Virus record (IMG/VR): IMGVR_UViG_3300027687_000008
Span: 1-61,489 of that record
Origin: a virus
Length of the DNA stretch: 61,489 nucleotides
Strand: one strand, 5' to 3'
Position numbers and translations under genes: made by a program. The notes beneath the pieces were generated by a model. It worked only from the letters and a program-made list of their open reading frames with translations. It was not told the DNA's origin and did not search any database. Positions 36,501 through 44,880 of the stretch are shown here, piece after piece (positions within the stretch are counted from its first letter, which is position 1; each line of letters opens with the position of its first letter).

Positions 36501-39483
36501 TAGTATTGCTATTAATGCAAGTGGTAGCGGATATGAAATTGGCAACATAATTACTATTCCAGGTAACACATTAGGCGGAGCAACACCGGCACAAGATGCA
36601 ATAGTTATTGTTACAGCTAAAGACGGCAGTGGTGGATTAAGTACAGTTAGTATAACAGGTTCAGGTATTCCAGGTGGAGGACTAAATCTTGTAAGTGGTG
36701 TTACATTAACAGACTTTACAACAACTACTATTGATGCGGCAACAAGTGTAAACTTTGAAGCGTTATCAACTGTTGAAATTTCATGGCCTTACGCACACGG
36801 TATTGTACCAGGCGACACATTTGTTGTTGATGTTAACTCAGATGACGGCGGAACAAACAATCATACACTAGCGGCTGGATCGTTTATTGCTATTAACGTT
36901 CCGACAACTAAGAAAATTAGATATAATACAAGAGCTCCAGGTTCAATATCTGAATTTACAGGAGATAGTACTGAGGATAGAATCCAAGGTAACGTTTACT
37001 TACGCCCAGATAGTTTCTTTATTCACAGACCATATGATGGTGGTGTACAGTTAGGAACAGGTGGACCACAACACGGTGCTCAAGCAATTAGACAAAGTAA
37101 AAAGTATATCAGATACCAATCAGGTAAAGGTATTATGTACACAACTGGTGCTCTATTTGCTCCAAGTTACGACTTAAGAACTGTTACAACTAACGGTACA
37201 GGTATAGGTGCAATCGTTACTATCACAACAGATGATAACGATCACGGTGCTCAAGTTGGTGGTAAAGTTAGACTTATTGGAGTTGAGACAGCAGGATTTA
37301 ACGGCGAATATACTGTTACACAAATTGTTGATGAAAGAACACTACGATGTTTATCAACACGTAGACTAGGTGCTACTACAGCAATCTTAGGATTTGCGGC
37401 ACAGCTAACAGTTGTTGGATGGCATGGCGCTACAGTACGTTCAGGAGTGTTTGATGATCAAAACGGAATTTATTGGGAGTTTGATGGATCTAACATTAGT
37501 GTTGCACAGCGTACAAGTACAAAGCAAATTGCAGGTACTTCGCAAGTTACAGTTGACTCAAACTTAATTACTGGTAATAACACAAGATTTAGAGACCAAT
37601 TAAAAGCTGGAGATAGAGTTGTTATTAAAGGAATGACACACGTTGTAGCAAACGTTGATTCTCAAACACAAATAACAGTAACACCAGACTTTAGAGGTGT
37701 TAACAATATTGCGGCATGTAAGGTTAACTTAATTACAGATAAAAAAGTTTTACAAGAAGAATTTAACTTAGATAGAATGGACGGCACAGGACCAAGTGGA
37801 TACAATATGGATGTTAGGTACATGCAGATGATTGGAATTCAATACAGTTGGTATGGTGCTGGATTTATTGACTGGATGGCACGTGGTGCAGACGGTAACT
37901 TTGTATTCTGTCACAGAATGCGTAACTCAAACGTAAACACAGAAGCGTTTATGCGTTCAGGTAACTTACCTGTGCGTTACGAAGTTACAAACGAAGGAGC
38001 ATTTACTTCACTTAGTGACGATATTGATGCTACACAAACATTTATTCCATTAACAGAATCTAAGTTCTTTCCAGACAGTGGTACAGTGTATATTGATAAC
38101 GAAATTGTTAGCTTTACAACTATTGATCACACACTAAAAAGACTTACAAACATTACAAGAGGAACTTCACTACAGAACTTCCAAGCTGGTTCAACTAGGC
38201 AGTATAACGCAGGTCCGGCAAGTGGACACGCTAATCGAACTGGTGTAATTTTAATTAGTAATACAATTACTCCACTTATATCACACTGGGGTTCAGCATT
38301 TATTACAGACGGCGGCTTTGATGATGATAGAGGTTATATTTTCTCATACACAGAAACAGGTCTAAGCATTAGTACAACTAAACAGACAGCGTTTTTATTA
38401 AGACTAGCACCAAGTGTTAGTAATGCTATTGTTGGAGACTTAGGTGATAGAGAACTACTAAACAGAGCTCAGTTGCTTATGCAAGGTTTAGAGATTACAT
38501 CAGATGGACAAGATCCAACAGATGATTCAAAGATTTACGGCGGTATAGTTATTGAAGGTGTTCTTAATCCACAAAACTATCCACTTAACCCAAATGATAT
38601 TGGTTGGACAGGATTGTCAGGACTAGCACAAGGTGGACAGCCAAGTTTTGCACAGGTTGCATCAGGTGGTTCTACTAACTGGAATAGTGGTGATACAGCA
38701 ACATATAGTACAGCGGCAGTAATGGCTCAGGTTACAACTACAGCACAATTAATGCCATGGTGGTCATTTAGAACTAACAGAAGCTATGCTTATTTTGATC
38801 AAACTTCATGGGAAACAGCTAACTTAGAAGCTGGTGATCAAGTTAATGCTGACGGAGGAGGAAATGAATACTTCCCTGCAGGAACTACAATTCAACAGGT
38901 TGTTGACCAAACAATTTACGGAAGATATCTAGTTTACTTCTCAGGTAATGCAAATTCAAACTCAAGTAACGGTGCTACACAAACATTCCAAAAAGGTGGT
39001 AATGAAGCAAACTCAAGTTTCGTATACTTTACCAAGAGTGTTTGGGATTCAGCAGGAGCTAAACCAGGTACATCATTAGGCGATGCAGGTGGTGCCCCAA
39101 CTAACCAAAGTGATGTTACTTTTCCAGCTTCGTCAAGTGTTTCGAATATTGAAGGACCATTACTATTTGGTACTCTTGAATACTATAAGGTTACGTTTAA
39201 CAATGCATACAATGGTACAGTTAGCCCAGGTGATTTAATTAACTTTGAGTTTAGTCAACCACCATTTGCACAGCCAGGTGAAACTGTGTTCTCATTTATT
39301 GCACAACCTGGAGAAAGATCTACATTGGATCTAAAAGACTTGAAAGAACTTACAAATACTACACTAGGTGGTAGAGGTACTTTCCCAAATGGTCCAGACG
39401 TGCTTGCACTAAACGTATATAAAACGTCAGGTGCGGCAGTAAACGCTAATATTATTATTAAATGGGGTGAAGCACAGGCTTAA
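33556..39483 (+). CDS. Very large tail/baseplate-associated protein with ~100-residue repeats
   Basis: 1975 residues, the largest gene here. The N-terminus (YNYKFYPGLGLNDNTYPNAWALL, then AWILQQV and DIAWAHDLRYTGN-like) is a helical/beta head; residues ~270-330 (FDFGTDAIERMRIAPPLSMLDADFEYGLQPTKW) are reminiscent of baseplate-linked proteins of marine T4-like phages. Residues ~610-1050 contain five repeats of the form SGY..GD.i.i.G..LGG..P..Da.i.V..V......G. The C-terminal third (RDQLKAGDRVVIKGM, DVRYMQMIGIQYSWYGAGFIDWM) is globular. Its stop (39481-39483) overlaps the stop of the convergent cupin gene, both using TTAA. A long tail fibre or baseplate wedge part is likely. Confidence 0.65.
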   Translation: MAKKKIYNYKFYPGLGLNDNTYPNAWALLTTNKDFIKKEVAAWILQQVNDNATGFVGYTYDSARCERDTGYNIDAWAHDLRYTGNEETTRISNTYWEQDVAQVDGDRQAEIKAKEFTRDLIVNHVFNNSPQGSPYQGNVAQITNSATGESGAGSRIQTLSGIVISVLITGTSALPTFERKGLGHVRFQGNYDASDLLIVTNTTKTEVIYNFTDATKGGKVTRVDDVTPRDSSGYVPKYDSTDSNENADPDFPKYLQTTDAVTILDLTWNTVGQLTTDELQIFIDSPEQRTRPFDFGTDAIERMRIAPPLSMLDADFEYGLQPTKWSAIGMMRGYPSVYELPGTDTPVLTVITDASAGTAGIGASKITVTTQSAHGFLAGIPITIKALEDSIVGAARGEGSFIIDTIPSSNTFTFFAKAKVGTTSGQVLSTTYTQLRKGAFYTGASVGQPAFSVFSNGTNGTMTLSLAAQISENRLAFTGDIPEVGAPIVNAAFPTGTQVTAISSTPGGTALALNLTQDISIGNTDIQVSSTTGIVAGQAADNGSGDAIFVNTVAGTTISMSGAFTSTITRNTETYTGVTGTLTAPAGTNGEFTISRTGTAYAVDAISQAGSGYKAGDRILVAGNNLGGTTPAHDATILVTTVNAGTGAVTAATISGTALSGSITYTGPTAILTQNGGTIGSVNFDINFAGGGFTTVDINSPNDTTGYAVGDRLRITGSQLLGGTGQDGNQNAGGNDFVAKVTAVGSGGSISSLDPDNGGWSIGTPPTQTRNYSFGGSNLSFTGGSGSAFEFAINVDNTTYSIQYTGVPGTGYTTADTLVCAGTNLGGASPANDVYLRVVSTDGVGGITDVRIEGSDESSVPVALNAGVFEGKTLTDLAGASATFNITNNGTVFGLVTTANGTNYHVGQNYVIAGNLIGGSTPANDATITIDSVNGSTGAIATASVTGSAPALPTVFTGQTGSNVAHAGTSGTFNITRTSGSYSIAINASGSGYEIGNIITIPGNTLGGATPAQDAIVIVTAKDGSGGLSTVSITGSGIPGGGLNLVSGVTLTDFTTTTIDAATSVNFEALSTVEISWPYAHGIVPGDTFVVDVNSDDGGTNNHTLAAGSFIAINVPTTKKIRYNTRAPGSISEFTGDSTEDRIQGNVYLRPDSFFIHRPYDGGVQLGTGGPQHGAQAIRQSKKYIRYQSGKGIMYTTGALFAPSYDLRTVTTNGTGIGAIVTITTDDNDHGAQVGGKVRLIGVETAGFNGEYTVTQIVDERTLRCLSTRRLGATTAILGFAAQLTVVGWHGATVRSGVFDDQNGIYWEFDGSNISVAQRTSTKQIAGTSQVTVDSNLITGNNTRFRDQLKAGDRVVIKGMTHVVANVDSQTQITVTPDFRGVNNIAACKVNLITDKKVLQEEFNLDRMDGTGPSGYNMDVRYMQMIGIQYSWYGAGFIDWMARGADGNFVFCHRMRNSNVNTEAFMRSGNLPVRYEVTNEGAFTSLSDDIDATQTFIPLTESKFFPDSGTVYIDNEIVSFTTIDHTLKRLTNITRGTSLQNFQAGSTRQYNAGPASGHANRTGVILISNTITPLISHWGSAFITDGGFDDDRGYIFSYTETGLSISTTKQTAFLLRLAPSVSNAIVGDLGDRELLNRAQLLMQGLEITSDGQDPTDDSKIYGGIVIEGVLNPQNYPLNPNDIGWTGLSGLAQGGQPSFAQVASGGSTNWNSGDTATYSTAAVMAQVTTTAQLMPWWSFRTNRSYAYFDQTSWETANLEAGDQVNADGGGNEYFPAGTTIQQVVDQTIYGRYLVYFSGNANSNSSNGATQTFQKGGNEANSSFVYFTKSVWDSAGAKPGTSLGDAGGAPTNQSDVTFPASSSVSNIEGPLLFGTLEYYKVTFNNAYNGTVSPGDLINFEFSQPPFAQPGETVFSFIAQPGERSTLDLKDLKELTNTTLGGRGTFPNGPDVLALNVYKTSGAAVNANIIIKWGEAQA
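35380..36700 (+). repeat. Five degenerate ~90-110-residue protein repeats
   Basis: Within the 1975-residue protein. Each unit has GY..GD/GN, a short strand ending in AGNxLGG, P..D, and a V..V pair with Gly. The second unit is the most altered. Confidence 0.6.
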
Positions 39484-39893
39484 GAGTCTGCTTCGTCCTT
39501 AGTTTCTTCTAATTGAGGCTTTGGCTTTTGACTATCGCCAGGTGCAATTCGATAGTTGTCTTCAACACTATCAGGGGTACTTACTTCGGTAATACTACTT
39601 CCAGGTTCCATACAAACTAATTGATGAGGCATTAGTGGAGGATTTCTCCAAGTCATACCGTCAGTAAGTTCTAATGATTTAAATTCAGCAGTAGTTGTAT
39701 CAACATAGTTTAATAAAAATCTTCCGTTATTAACAAACCATGATTCATCTTTTTCTTTATGGAAGTGCATACTAAACTTAGATCCAACTTTTTCAAACAC
39801 CATAATTTTACCACAGTAGTGTTCGTTAGTTGCCCAGATTAATTCGTATCCCCAGCCTTTGTCTATTTTACCTTCTAGTCTAGTTGGTTGCAT
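39480..39893 (-). CDS. Cupin-fold protein, sugar-phosphate-isomerase-like
   Basis: 137 residues. Single cupin barrel: GKIMVFEKVGSKFSMHFHKEKDESWFV (residues ~28-54) carries the His/Glu metal motif, and NPPLMPHQLV the second His. The sequence resembles mannose-6-phosphate-isomerase-type cupins found in LPS loci and in cyanophages. The start overlaps the 3' end of HldD by 14 nt; the end overlaps the stop of the convergent giant gene by 4 nt. The last ~20 residues are a charged tail. With HldD it forms the unit below the sigma70 promoter at 40728-40756. The substrate is likely a nucleotide sugar or sugar phosphate. Confidence 0.65.
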   Translation of the reverse strand: MQPTRLEGKIDKGWGYELIWATNEHYCGKIMVFEKVGSKFSMHFHKEKDESWFVNNGRFLLNYVDTTTAEFKSLELTDGMTWRNPPLMPHQLVCMEPGSSITEVSTPDSVEDNYRIAPGDSQKPKPQLEETKDEADS

Positions 39894-40710
39894 TAATATA
39901 CTCCTCTATTGTGTGCCAGTGTCTCATAGCTATAGTGTTGTGCAGTTTTTCATTATCTGCACATGTGTATTCTTGGTATTGTCCTTTTAGATGAGTAGGC
40001 ATTGGAATATATTCAATTTTTGCATTATACTTTTTAGCAATAATTTTAGCAACTTCTTCAACGTTGTTTGTTTTGCCTGTTCCTAAGTTATATAATCCAC
40101 ATGCATCTGTTTCGTGCATCATCTTTTCATGGACTACTGCAACATCATGTACACTTACACAATCTCTTTGATATTTGTCACTACCTTCAAATAATTTAAT
40201 TACACCATTGTGTGCGGCTTGCTGTTGGAACTTGCTAACCAAACTCATTTGATCACCTTTATGCCCTTCTCCAGGACCATATACATTGAAGTATCTAAAG
40301 TTTTGTACAAGCATACCAAAGTTTTCGTATCCATTTTCTTTTAAAAACTTATCAATAAGAAATTTACTCCATGCATAAGGAGTTTGTGGATAAACAGGAT
40401 CTGTTTCTTTAAAACTTGTGTTGTTACCATAAACAGCAGAAGTACTTACAAGCTGAATATTAGTATTATAATTTTCGCAAACTTGCATTAATCGTAATGT
40501 AAATTCATAATTATGAGCCCAAACTTTATCTATATCTCTTTCAGTAGTATCTGATATTGCACCACAATGTATTACCCAATCGTATGCTGATACGTCTGGC
40601 ACTACATGTTCAACCCATTCAAAGCCTTCAACTTCGTGACCTTTTTCTGTTAGATAATTGGCAATATAACTACCAATAAATCCTTTATGTCCTGTTACTA
40701 ATACTTTCAT
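39880..40710 (-). CDS. hldD: ADP-L-glycero-D-manno-heptose 6-epimerase-like
   Basis: 276 residues; extended SDR epimerase. NAD(P) motif TGHKGFIG at residues 6-13, catalytic YxxxK at Y112-K116 (PYAWSK), and the HldD-specific stretch RYFNVYGPGEGHKG at 139-152, which closely follows the RYFNVYGPREGHKG motif of bacterial HldD. It inverts C6 of ADP-D,D-heptose to the L,D form. Shorter than the ~310 residues of E. coli HldD. Directly downstream of hldE with a perfect sigma70 promoter in the gap, so it can be expressed separately from the late operon. Confidence 0.85.
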   Translation of the reverse strand: MKVLVTGHKGFIGSYIANYLTEKGHEVEGFEWVEHVVPDVSAYDWVIHCGAISDTTERDIDKVWAHNYEFTLRLMQVCENYNTNIQLVSTSAVYGNNTSFKETDPVYPQTPYAWSKFLIDKFLKENGYENFGMLVQNFRYFNVYGPGEGHKGDQMSLVSKFQQQAAHNGVIKLFEGSDKYQRDCVSVHDVAVVHEKMMHETDACGLYNLGTGKTNNVEEVAKIIAKKYNAKIEYIPMPTHLKGQYQEYTCADNEKLHNTIAMRHWHTIEEYINATN

Positions 40711-40727
40711 TTCTACCTCTTTTTACT

Positions 40728-40756
40728 ATTATACTATCTTTAATTGTTGCTGTCAA
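40728..40756 (-). promoter_or_regulatory. Perfect sigma70 consensus promoter (TTGACA-17-TATAAT)
   Basis: On the minus strand: TTGACA at 40756-40751, 17-nt spacer, TATAAT at 40733-40728. The -35 box and part of the spacer overlap the 3' end of hldE. It points at hldD (start 40710) and the cupin. A host-type promoter suggests early or middle expression. Confidence 0.8.
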
Positions 40757-41888
40757 TCTTTTTAATTGTGCTTGTTGTACTATGTCCTTCAACTGTAGGA
40801 AATATAATAACTTTAGCTAAGTGATTTCCAACTACAGTATCAAATGTATAATCGCCACCTTTTACTATAATATCTGGCTCTAATTTGGTCATTGCTTCCA
40901 AAGGAGTATCTTCATCAAATATAATGACATCATCTACAAAACCAAGCTCTAAGAGCACTTCCTTGCGGGTGGTCTCATCGTTAATGGGTCTTAAATCACC
41001 TTTTAAACGCTTCACACTCGCATCGCTGTTAATGCCCACTATAAGTCTATTTCCTAAGCTGTATGCATGTCTAAGTAGCTTTAAATGGCCTATATGTAAT
41101 ATATCAAACACTCCGTTTGTCCATACAACTACATCTTCTAAGTCGTCTTTTTTAAGAATATATGTACCAGAATGTTTTACACTTTCTGTTGATCCACGTA
41201 CTGCAAGTTTTAATGACTTTCCATAATCATACCCTTGTGTAAGTGCATATACAAACCCTGCTAAGAAACAATCTCCAGCACCTGTAACATCAGATACTTC
41301 AACATTGTCTACCGGTATTTCATATTTTTTACCATCAATCGTAGCAATAACTTCATCGCCTGCATTAGTAGTAATAATGTTACCGTACCAACTATCAAAT
41401 TCTAAAGATTCAAATTCGCTGTAGTTTGGTTTTACTAACCAAGCATTTTCATAATACCAAAAATTTTCCTTAGGATCAACAATTATCTTACAACCAAACG
41501 TATTAATATGTTTTATGATATCTCTTGCTTCGTCTAGTACACCCTTGTTGTAGTCACTTAGTACAACATATTCATACTGAGAAAAATTTGTTGCTAACAC
41601 TTGTTGGAGTACAGCAGTACTGTCAGCTTGTGCGTCATCATCAATACGTGTAATGTAATGTCCGTCACAGATTATTCTTGTTTTTACACTAATCTGCCCA
41701 GGCGTTTCAAACATATCAACGTCAACACCCAAACTTTTTAAATTTTCGTATACAAGTCCTGCGCCACCTCTTGTTTCTTTTTCTTCAATATAAGTTATAA
41801 CAGGTACAGGTGCTTCAGGGCTAATACGTGTTGATGTTCCGTAGATATATTTGTCGATTATTACATCGCCAAGTACTAAAACTTTCAT
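40740..41888 (-). CDS. hldE: Bifunctional heptose-7-phosphate kinase / heptose-1-phosphate adenylyltransferase
   Basis: 382 residues, shorter than the 477 of E. coli HldE but with both halves. N-terminal PfkB/ribokinase kinase: VLGDVIIDKYIYG, RISPEAPVPV, RGGAG, and the catalytic DVTGAGDCF near residue 203. C-terminal nucleotidyltransferase: WTNGVFDILHIGHL (HIGH near residue 266), VGINSDASVKRLKG, ETRKEVL-type RKEVLLEL and KGGDY. It phosphorylates heptose-7-phosphate at C1 and later adds AMP to give ADP-heptose; GmhB works in between. Its start overlaps the end of the upstream halogenase by 4 nt (ATGA). Confidence 0.9.
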   Translation of the reverse strand: MKVLVLGDVIIDKYIYGTSTRISPEAPVPVITYIEEKETRGGAGLVYENLKSLGVDVDMFETPGQISVKTRIICDGHYITRIDDDAQADSTAVLQQVLATNFSQYEYVVLSDYNKGVLDEARDIIKHINTFGCKIIVDPKENFWYYENAWLVKPNYSEFESLEFDSWYGNIITTNAGDEVIATIDGKKYEIPVDNVEVSDVTGAGDCFLAGFVYALTQGYDYGKSLKLAVRGSTESVKHSGTYILKKDDLEDVVVWTNGVFDILHIGHLKLLRHAYSLGNRLIVGINSDASVKRLKGDLRPINDETTRKEVLLELGFVDDVIIFDEDTPLEAMTKLEPDIIVKGGDYTFDTVVGNHLAKVIIFPTVEGHSTTSTIKKIDSNN

Positions 41889-43366
41889 TTCATACCCTTT
41901 ATGTATTGTGTGTTGTCTGGCAAATTTTGAATCCCTTGATCAAAAACTTCAACATGATAACGATACGCACTATCACTAATTTGTACATCGTTATTAAATT
42001 TTAATTCTTTTTGTGCAACCTCAGCTGTTAGTTTGCCAGTACCTGCAAGTACATAACTCCACAACGGCCAACCCGCTCCGCCCTCTGGTCTTGGGAATAA
42101 TGTTGCATTAGGTACTCTGTGTTTACAAACTTCGTGCATAGACTTTACAAAGTCAGTAGCTGTTGCACCGCTGTTAATATACTTCCAAAATTCTGTATCT
42201 TTACGCCCGCATGTATAATGTGCTACTAAAAAGTCCTTCATTGTATCGTATAAATGAGCATTCTTTTTATTATAATCATCTACAGTTCCAATGTTACAGG
42301 TCTCTTCTTTAGTTGCTCCTAAGCAACCAAAAACAAAATGTTTTATCTGTATTATTGTTGTATGAATACTTGTTGCCTCTAATGGTTCTGCAAACGCTCC
42401 AGCTAGGCCAATTGATAATACGTTCTTAATCCAAAGTTTTTCTTGTCTACCACTATCAAATTTAATATGCCTAATTGGGTCAACTTTACGTCCAATTGTT
42501 TGTTCAAGTTCTGCATGTGCTTGATCAGGAGTAACAAAATCATCACAGAATACATAGCCACAACCGCGTCTATGTTTTGTAGGTATTTGCCAACACCAGC
42601 CGTTATTTTGTGCCCAGGCATTAGTTACTGGCTGAATAACTTCATCATCTTCATATGGTAAATGAAACGGTAATGCACTGTTTACAGGTAAATTATCCTT
42701 GTAACTTTTCCATTTGCCGCCAACTGCATTAATTAATATTCTATTAAATCCAGTAGCATCAATAAACATGTCACCTTCTACTGTCTTGCCATTACTTAAT
42801 TTTACTGAAGTAACAAAACCTGTTTCACTATCAAGTTGTACATGCTCTACTTCACTATCAATATGTTCAGCATGTGTAGCAACTTTTTTGAAATATTGCC
42901 CTGCAAGATGTGCATCCATATGATATGCATGATTGCCGTTAACTTGTACAAGTGTATTTTTATTGTGATGTATTTTATAACCAAGTTCTGTTGCAATGTG
43001 TAGTAAATCTTGATCTCTAAAGCCTAAAGCATGTTGAAAAACAATATCACCATGGTCATTACTAGTAGGAGTGCCATCAATAGGACCAATATAAAACTTA
43101 CTAGGATCTTCATTCCAGCCTATATGTTTAATGCCTAACTTAATTGTAGCATCACACTCTTTAATAAAGTCTTGTTCATTACAACCAAGGTCCCACATTT
43201 CATTTTGTATAATAGTTGTAAGAGCACCAGTAGTGCTTTCGCCTACTCCAACTACTCCAACTTTAGTACTTTCAATACAAGTAACTGTATGTTCTGGCTT
43301 AATTTTACTAATTAAAAGTGCCGCAAGCCAACCAGCTGTGCCTCCACCAACAACAACTATTTTCAT
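41885..43366 (-). CDS. Flavin-dependent tryptophan-type halogenase (minus-strand copy A)
   Basis: 493 residues. GGGTAG FAD motif at residues 7-12, GVGESTTGAL, a conserved Lys in CDATIKLGIKHIGW, and the intact halogenase signature WxWxIP (GWCWQIP near residue 256). AGAFAEPLEATSIHTT holds the active-site Glu region. All elements needed for an active flavin halogenase are visible. Substrate may be free or peptidyl Trp or another aromatic. It overlaps hldE (downstream) and the second halogenase (upstream) by 4 nt each, so all are translated from one message. No flavin reductase in the window. Confidence 0.92.
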   Translation of the reverse strand: MKIVVVGGGTAGWLAALLISKIKPEHTVTCIESTKVGVVGVGESTTGALTTIIQNEMWDLGCNEQDFIKECDATIKLGIKHIGWNEDPSKFYIGPIDGTPTSNDHGDIVFQHALGFRDQDLLHIATELGYKIHHNKNTLVQVNGNHAYHMDAHLAGQYFKKVATHAEHIDSEVEHVQLDSETGFVTSVKLSNGKTVEGDMFIDATGFNRILINAVGGKWKSYKDNLPVNSALPFHLPYEDDEVIQPVTNAWAQNNGWCWQIPTKHRRGCGYVFCDDFVTPDQAHAELEQTIGRKVDPIRHIKFDSGRQEKLWIKNVLSIGLAGAFAEPLEATSIHTTIIQIKHFVFGCLGATKEETCNIGTVDDYNKKNAHLYDTMKDFLVAHYTCGRKDTEFWKYINSGATATDFVKSMHEVCKHRVPNATLFPRPEGGAGWPLWSYVLAGTGKLTAEVAQKELKFNNDVQISDSAYRYHVEVFDQGIQNLPDNTQYIKGMK

Positions 43367-44880
43367 AGCATTATATCTCTATCTGTACGACTCATAGCTT
43401 TTGAAAACCAGTCAACACCTAAGTTAGTAGTTTCAATTGCATCAGAGTGTGACATACTAACTATATGTCTTAGGTATTCTTGTTTCATAAACTCTTGTTG
43501 CTGTTCTTCTAGTTCTAATTTTGGTATCCTTGATACATCAGAGTGTGCTGGATATCCCATTTGTATTAACCAAAGTTGCCAATTAGGTGGATGAAATAGT
43601 GTAACTGAATGTACTCTAGAGTAAAAACTTCTTTTAGGATCCTTTAACCAACGTTCATAAAATTTATGTTTGTCTGATTTTACATGTGTTTCTTTTACAA
43701 AATTCCAAAAAGGTGTATCCCATTCAGTATCAGCATAATGACTGTTAATAAAATCAACAGCATCATCATACCAATCCATCATATAATTATTGTAAGCACT
43801 AATTCTCTTGTCATCATACCATTGCTGGGGTATCATTTTTGCAAGTTCTTGAACACCTGTTGTCATACTTGCTAACCCTGTACTCTCTAACGGCTCAATA
43901 AATCCGCCACTTAGGCCAATTGAAACAACATTCTTTTCCCAAAAGTTTTTACTATAATACGGGTTCCAGTCAATAACTTTCATATCTTCTGGTTTGATTC
44001 TTCCATCCCAATGATCGCTAAAATATTGTTTAGCAGTATCAACGTCAGTAATATCTCTATTGAATACCATGCCACTGCCCATGCGTGACTGTGTAGGAAT
44101 TTTCCAAATCCATCCATGGTCTACAGCAGGACAATTTACATATGGTGTACGTTCTTTTTCAATATCTTCATATTCTACATGTCCTGCAACAGCAGTATTT
44201 GTAAATAATCTTCCTTCGCCTAGCAACTCAACTCTGTCTGGCTTTTTTAGTATTGAACCAAAGCCAGTACAATCAATAAAGAAGTCTCCTTTATGTGTTA
44301 GCCCGTTTGCTAATTTTAGTTCAGTAATATATCCTTGGTCGTCTCTAATAACATCTACAACTTCACTTTTAATAATATTCGTGTCTCTTTGACATATTTC
44401 TTGTAAACGTTTTACTAGTTTTCCGCAATCAATGTGATATGCTAGTGTTGTATACGCATGGTGTATGTCAATTTTATTATCCATAGTTGTTTTATAACAG
44501 GGTAAAGCCTGCTCTTGAAAGGTTTCACGCTTGCCTAGATCTGCCCAAACATCGTATTGTGTTATTGCTTGATCAATATATGATTTATTAAGATAAAAAG
44601 GATGCCATACAGTATTGCCTGGCTTCTTCCATCCCGGAAAGTTAATACCAGCCTTATACGTTCCATCTATTTGTGTAAACCAATCTCTTTCATGTAATCC
44701 ACACTCTCTAAGAAAAGAAGGAAAAGTTAATACAGTTGCTTCACCAACACCAATAGGTGTTCCTACTTCTTTATCAATTATTGTTAATGGAACGTCCCAC
44801 ATATTATTTCGAATATATGCGGCTGTTAACCATGCCGCTGACCCACCGCCTACTATTGTAATGTTTTTGATTTGCTTCAT
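43363..44880 (-). CDS. Flavin-dependent tryptophan-type halogenase (minus-strand copy B)
   Basis: 505 residues. FAD motif GGGSAAW, GVGEATVLTFPSFL, Lys in DGTYKAGINFPGW, and intact WxWxIP (GWIWKIP near residue 256); SGGFIEPLESTGLASM gives the EPLES motif in canonical form. It is clearly different from the neighbouring copy, so the two are not a recent duplication and probably have different substrates or sites. Its 5' end overlaps the Nudix gene and its 3' end overlaps copy A by 4 nt. Belongs to the gp14-gp15-led minus operon. Confidence 0.92.
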   Translation of the reverse strand: MKQIKNITIVGGGSAAWLTAAYIRNNMWDVPLTIIDKEVGTPIGVGEATVLTFPSFLRECGLHERDWFTQIDGTYKAGINFPGWKKPGNTVWHPFYLNKSYIDQAITQYDVWADLGKRETFQEQALPCYKTTMDNKIDIHHAYTTLAYHIDCGKLVKRLQEICQRDTNIIKSEVVDVIRDDQGYITELKLANGLTHKGDFFIDCTGFGSILKKPDRVELLGEGRLFTNTAVAGHVEYEDIEKERTPYVNCPAVDHGWIWKIPTQSRMGSGMVFNRDITDVDTAKQYFSDHWDGRIKPEDMKVIDWNPYYSKNFWEKNVVSIGLSGGFIEPLESTGLASMTTGVQELAKMIPQQWYDDKRISAYNNYMMDWYDDAVDFINSHYADTEWDTPFWNFVKETHVKSDKHKFYERWLKDPKRSFYSRVHSVTLFHPPNWQLWLIQMGYPAHSDVSRIPKLELEEQQQEFMKQEYLRHIVSMSHSDAIETTNLGVDWFSKAMSRTDRDIML

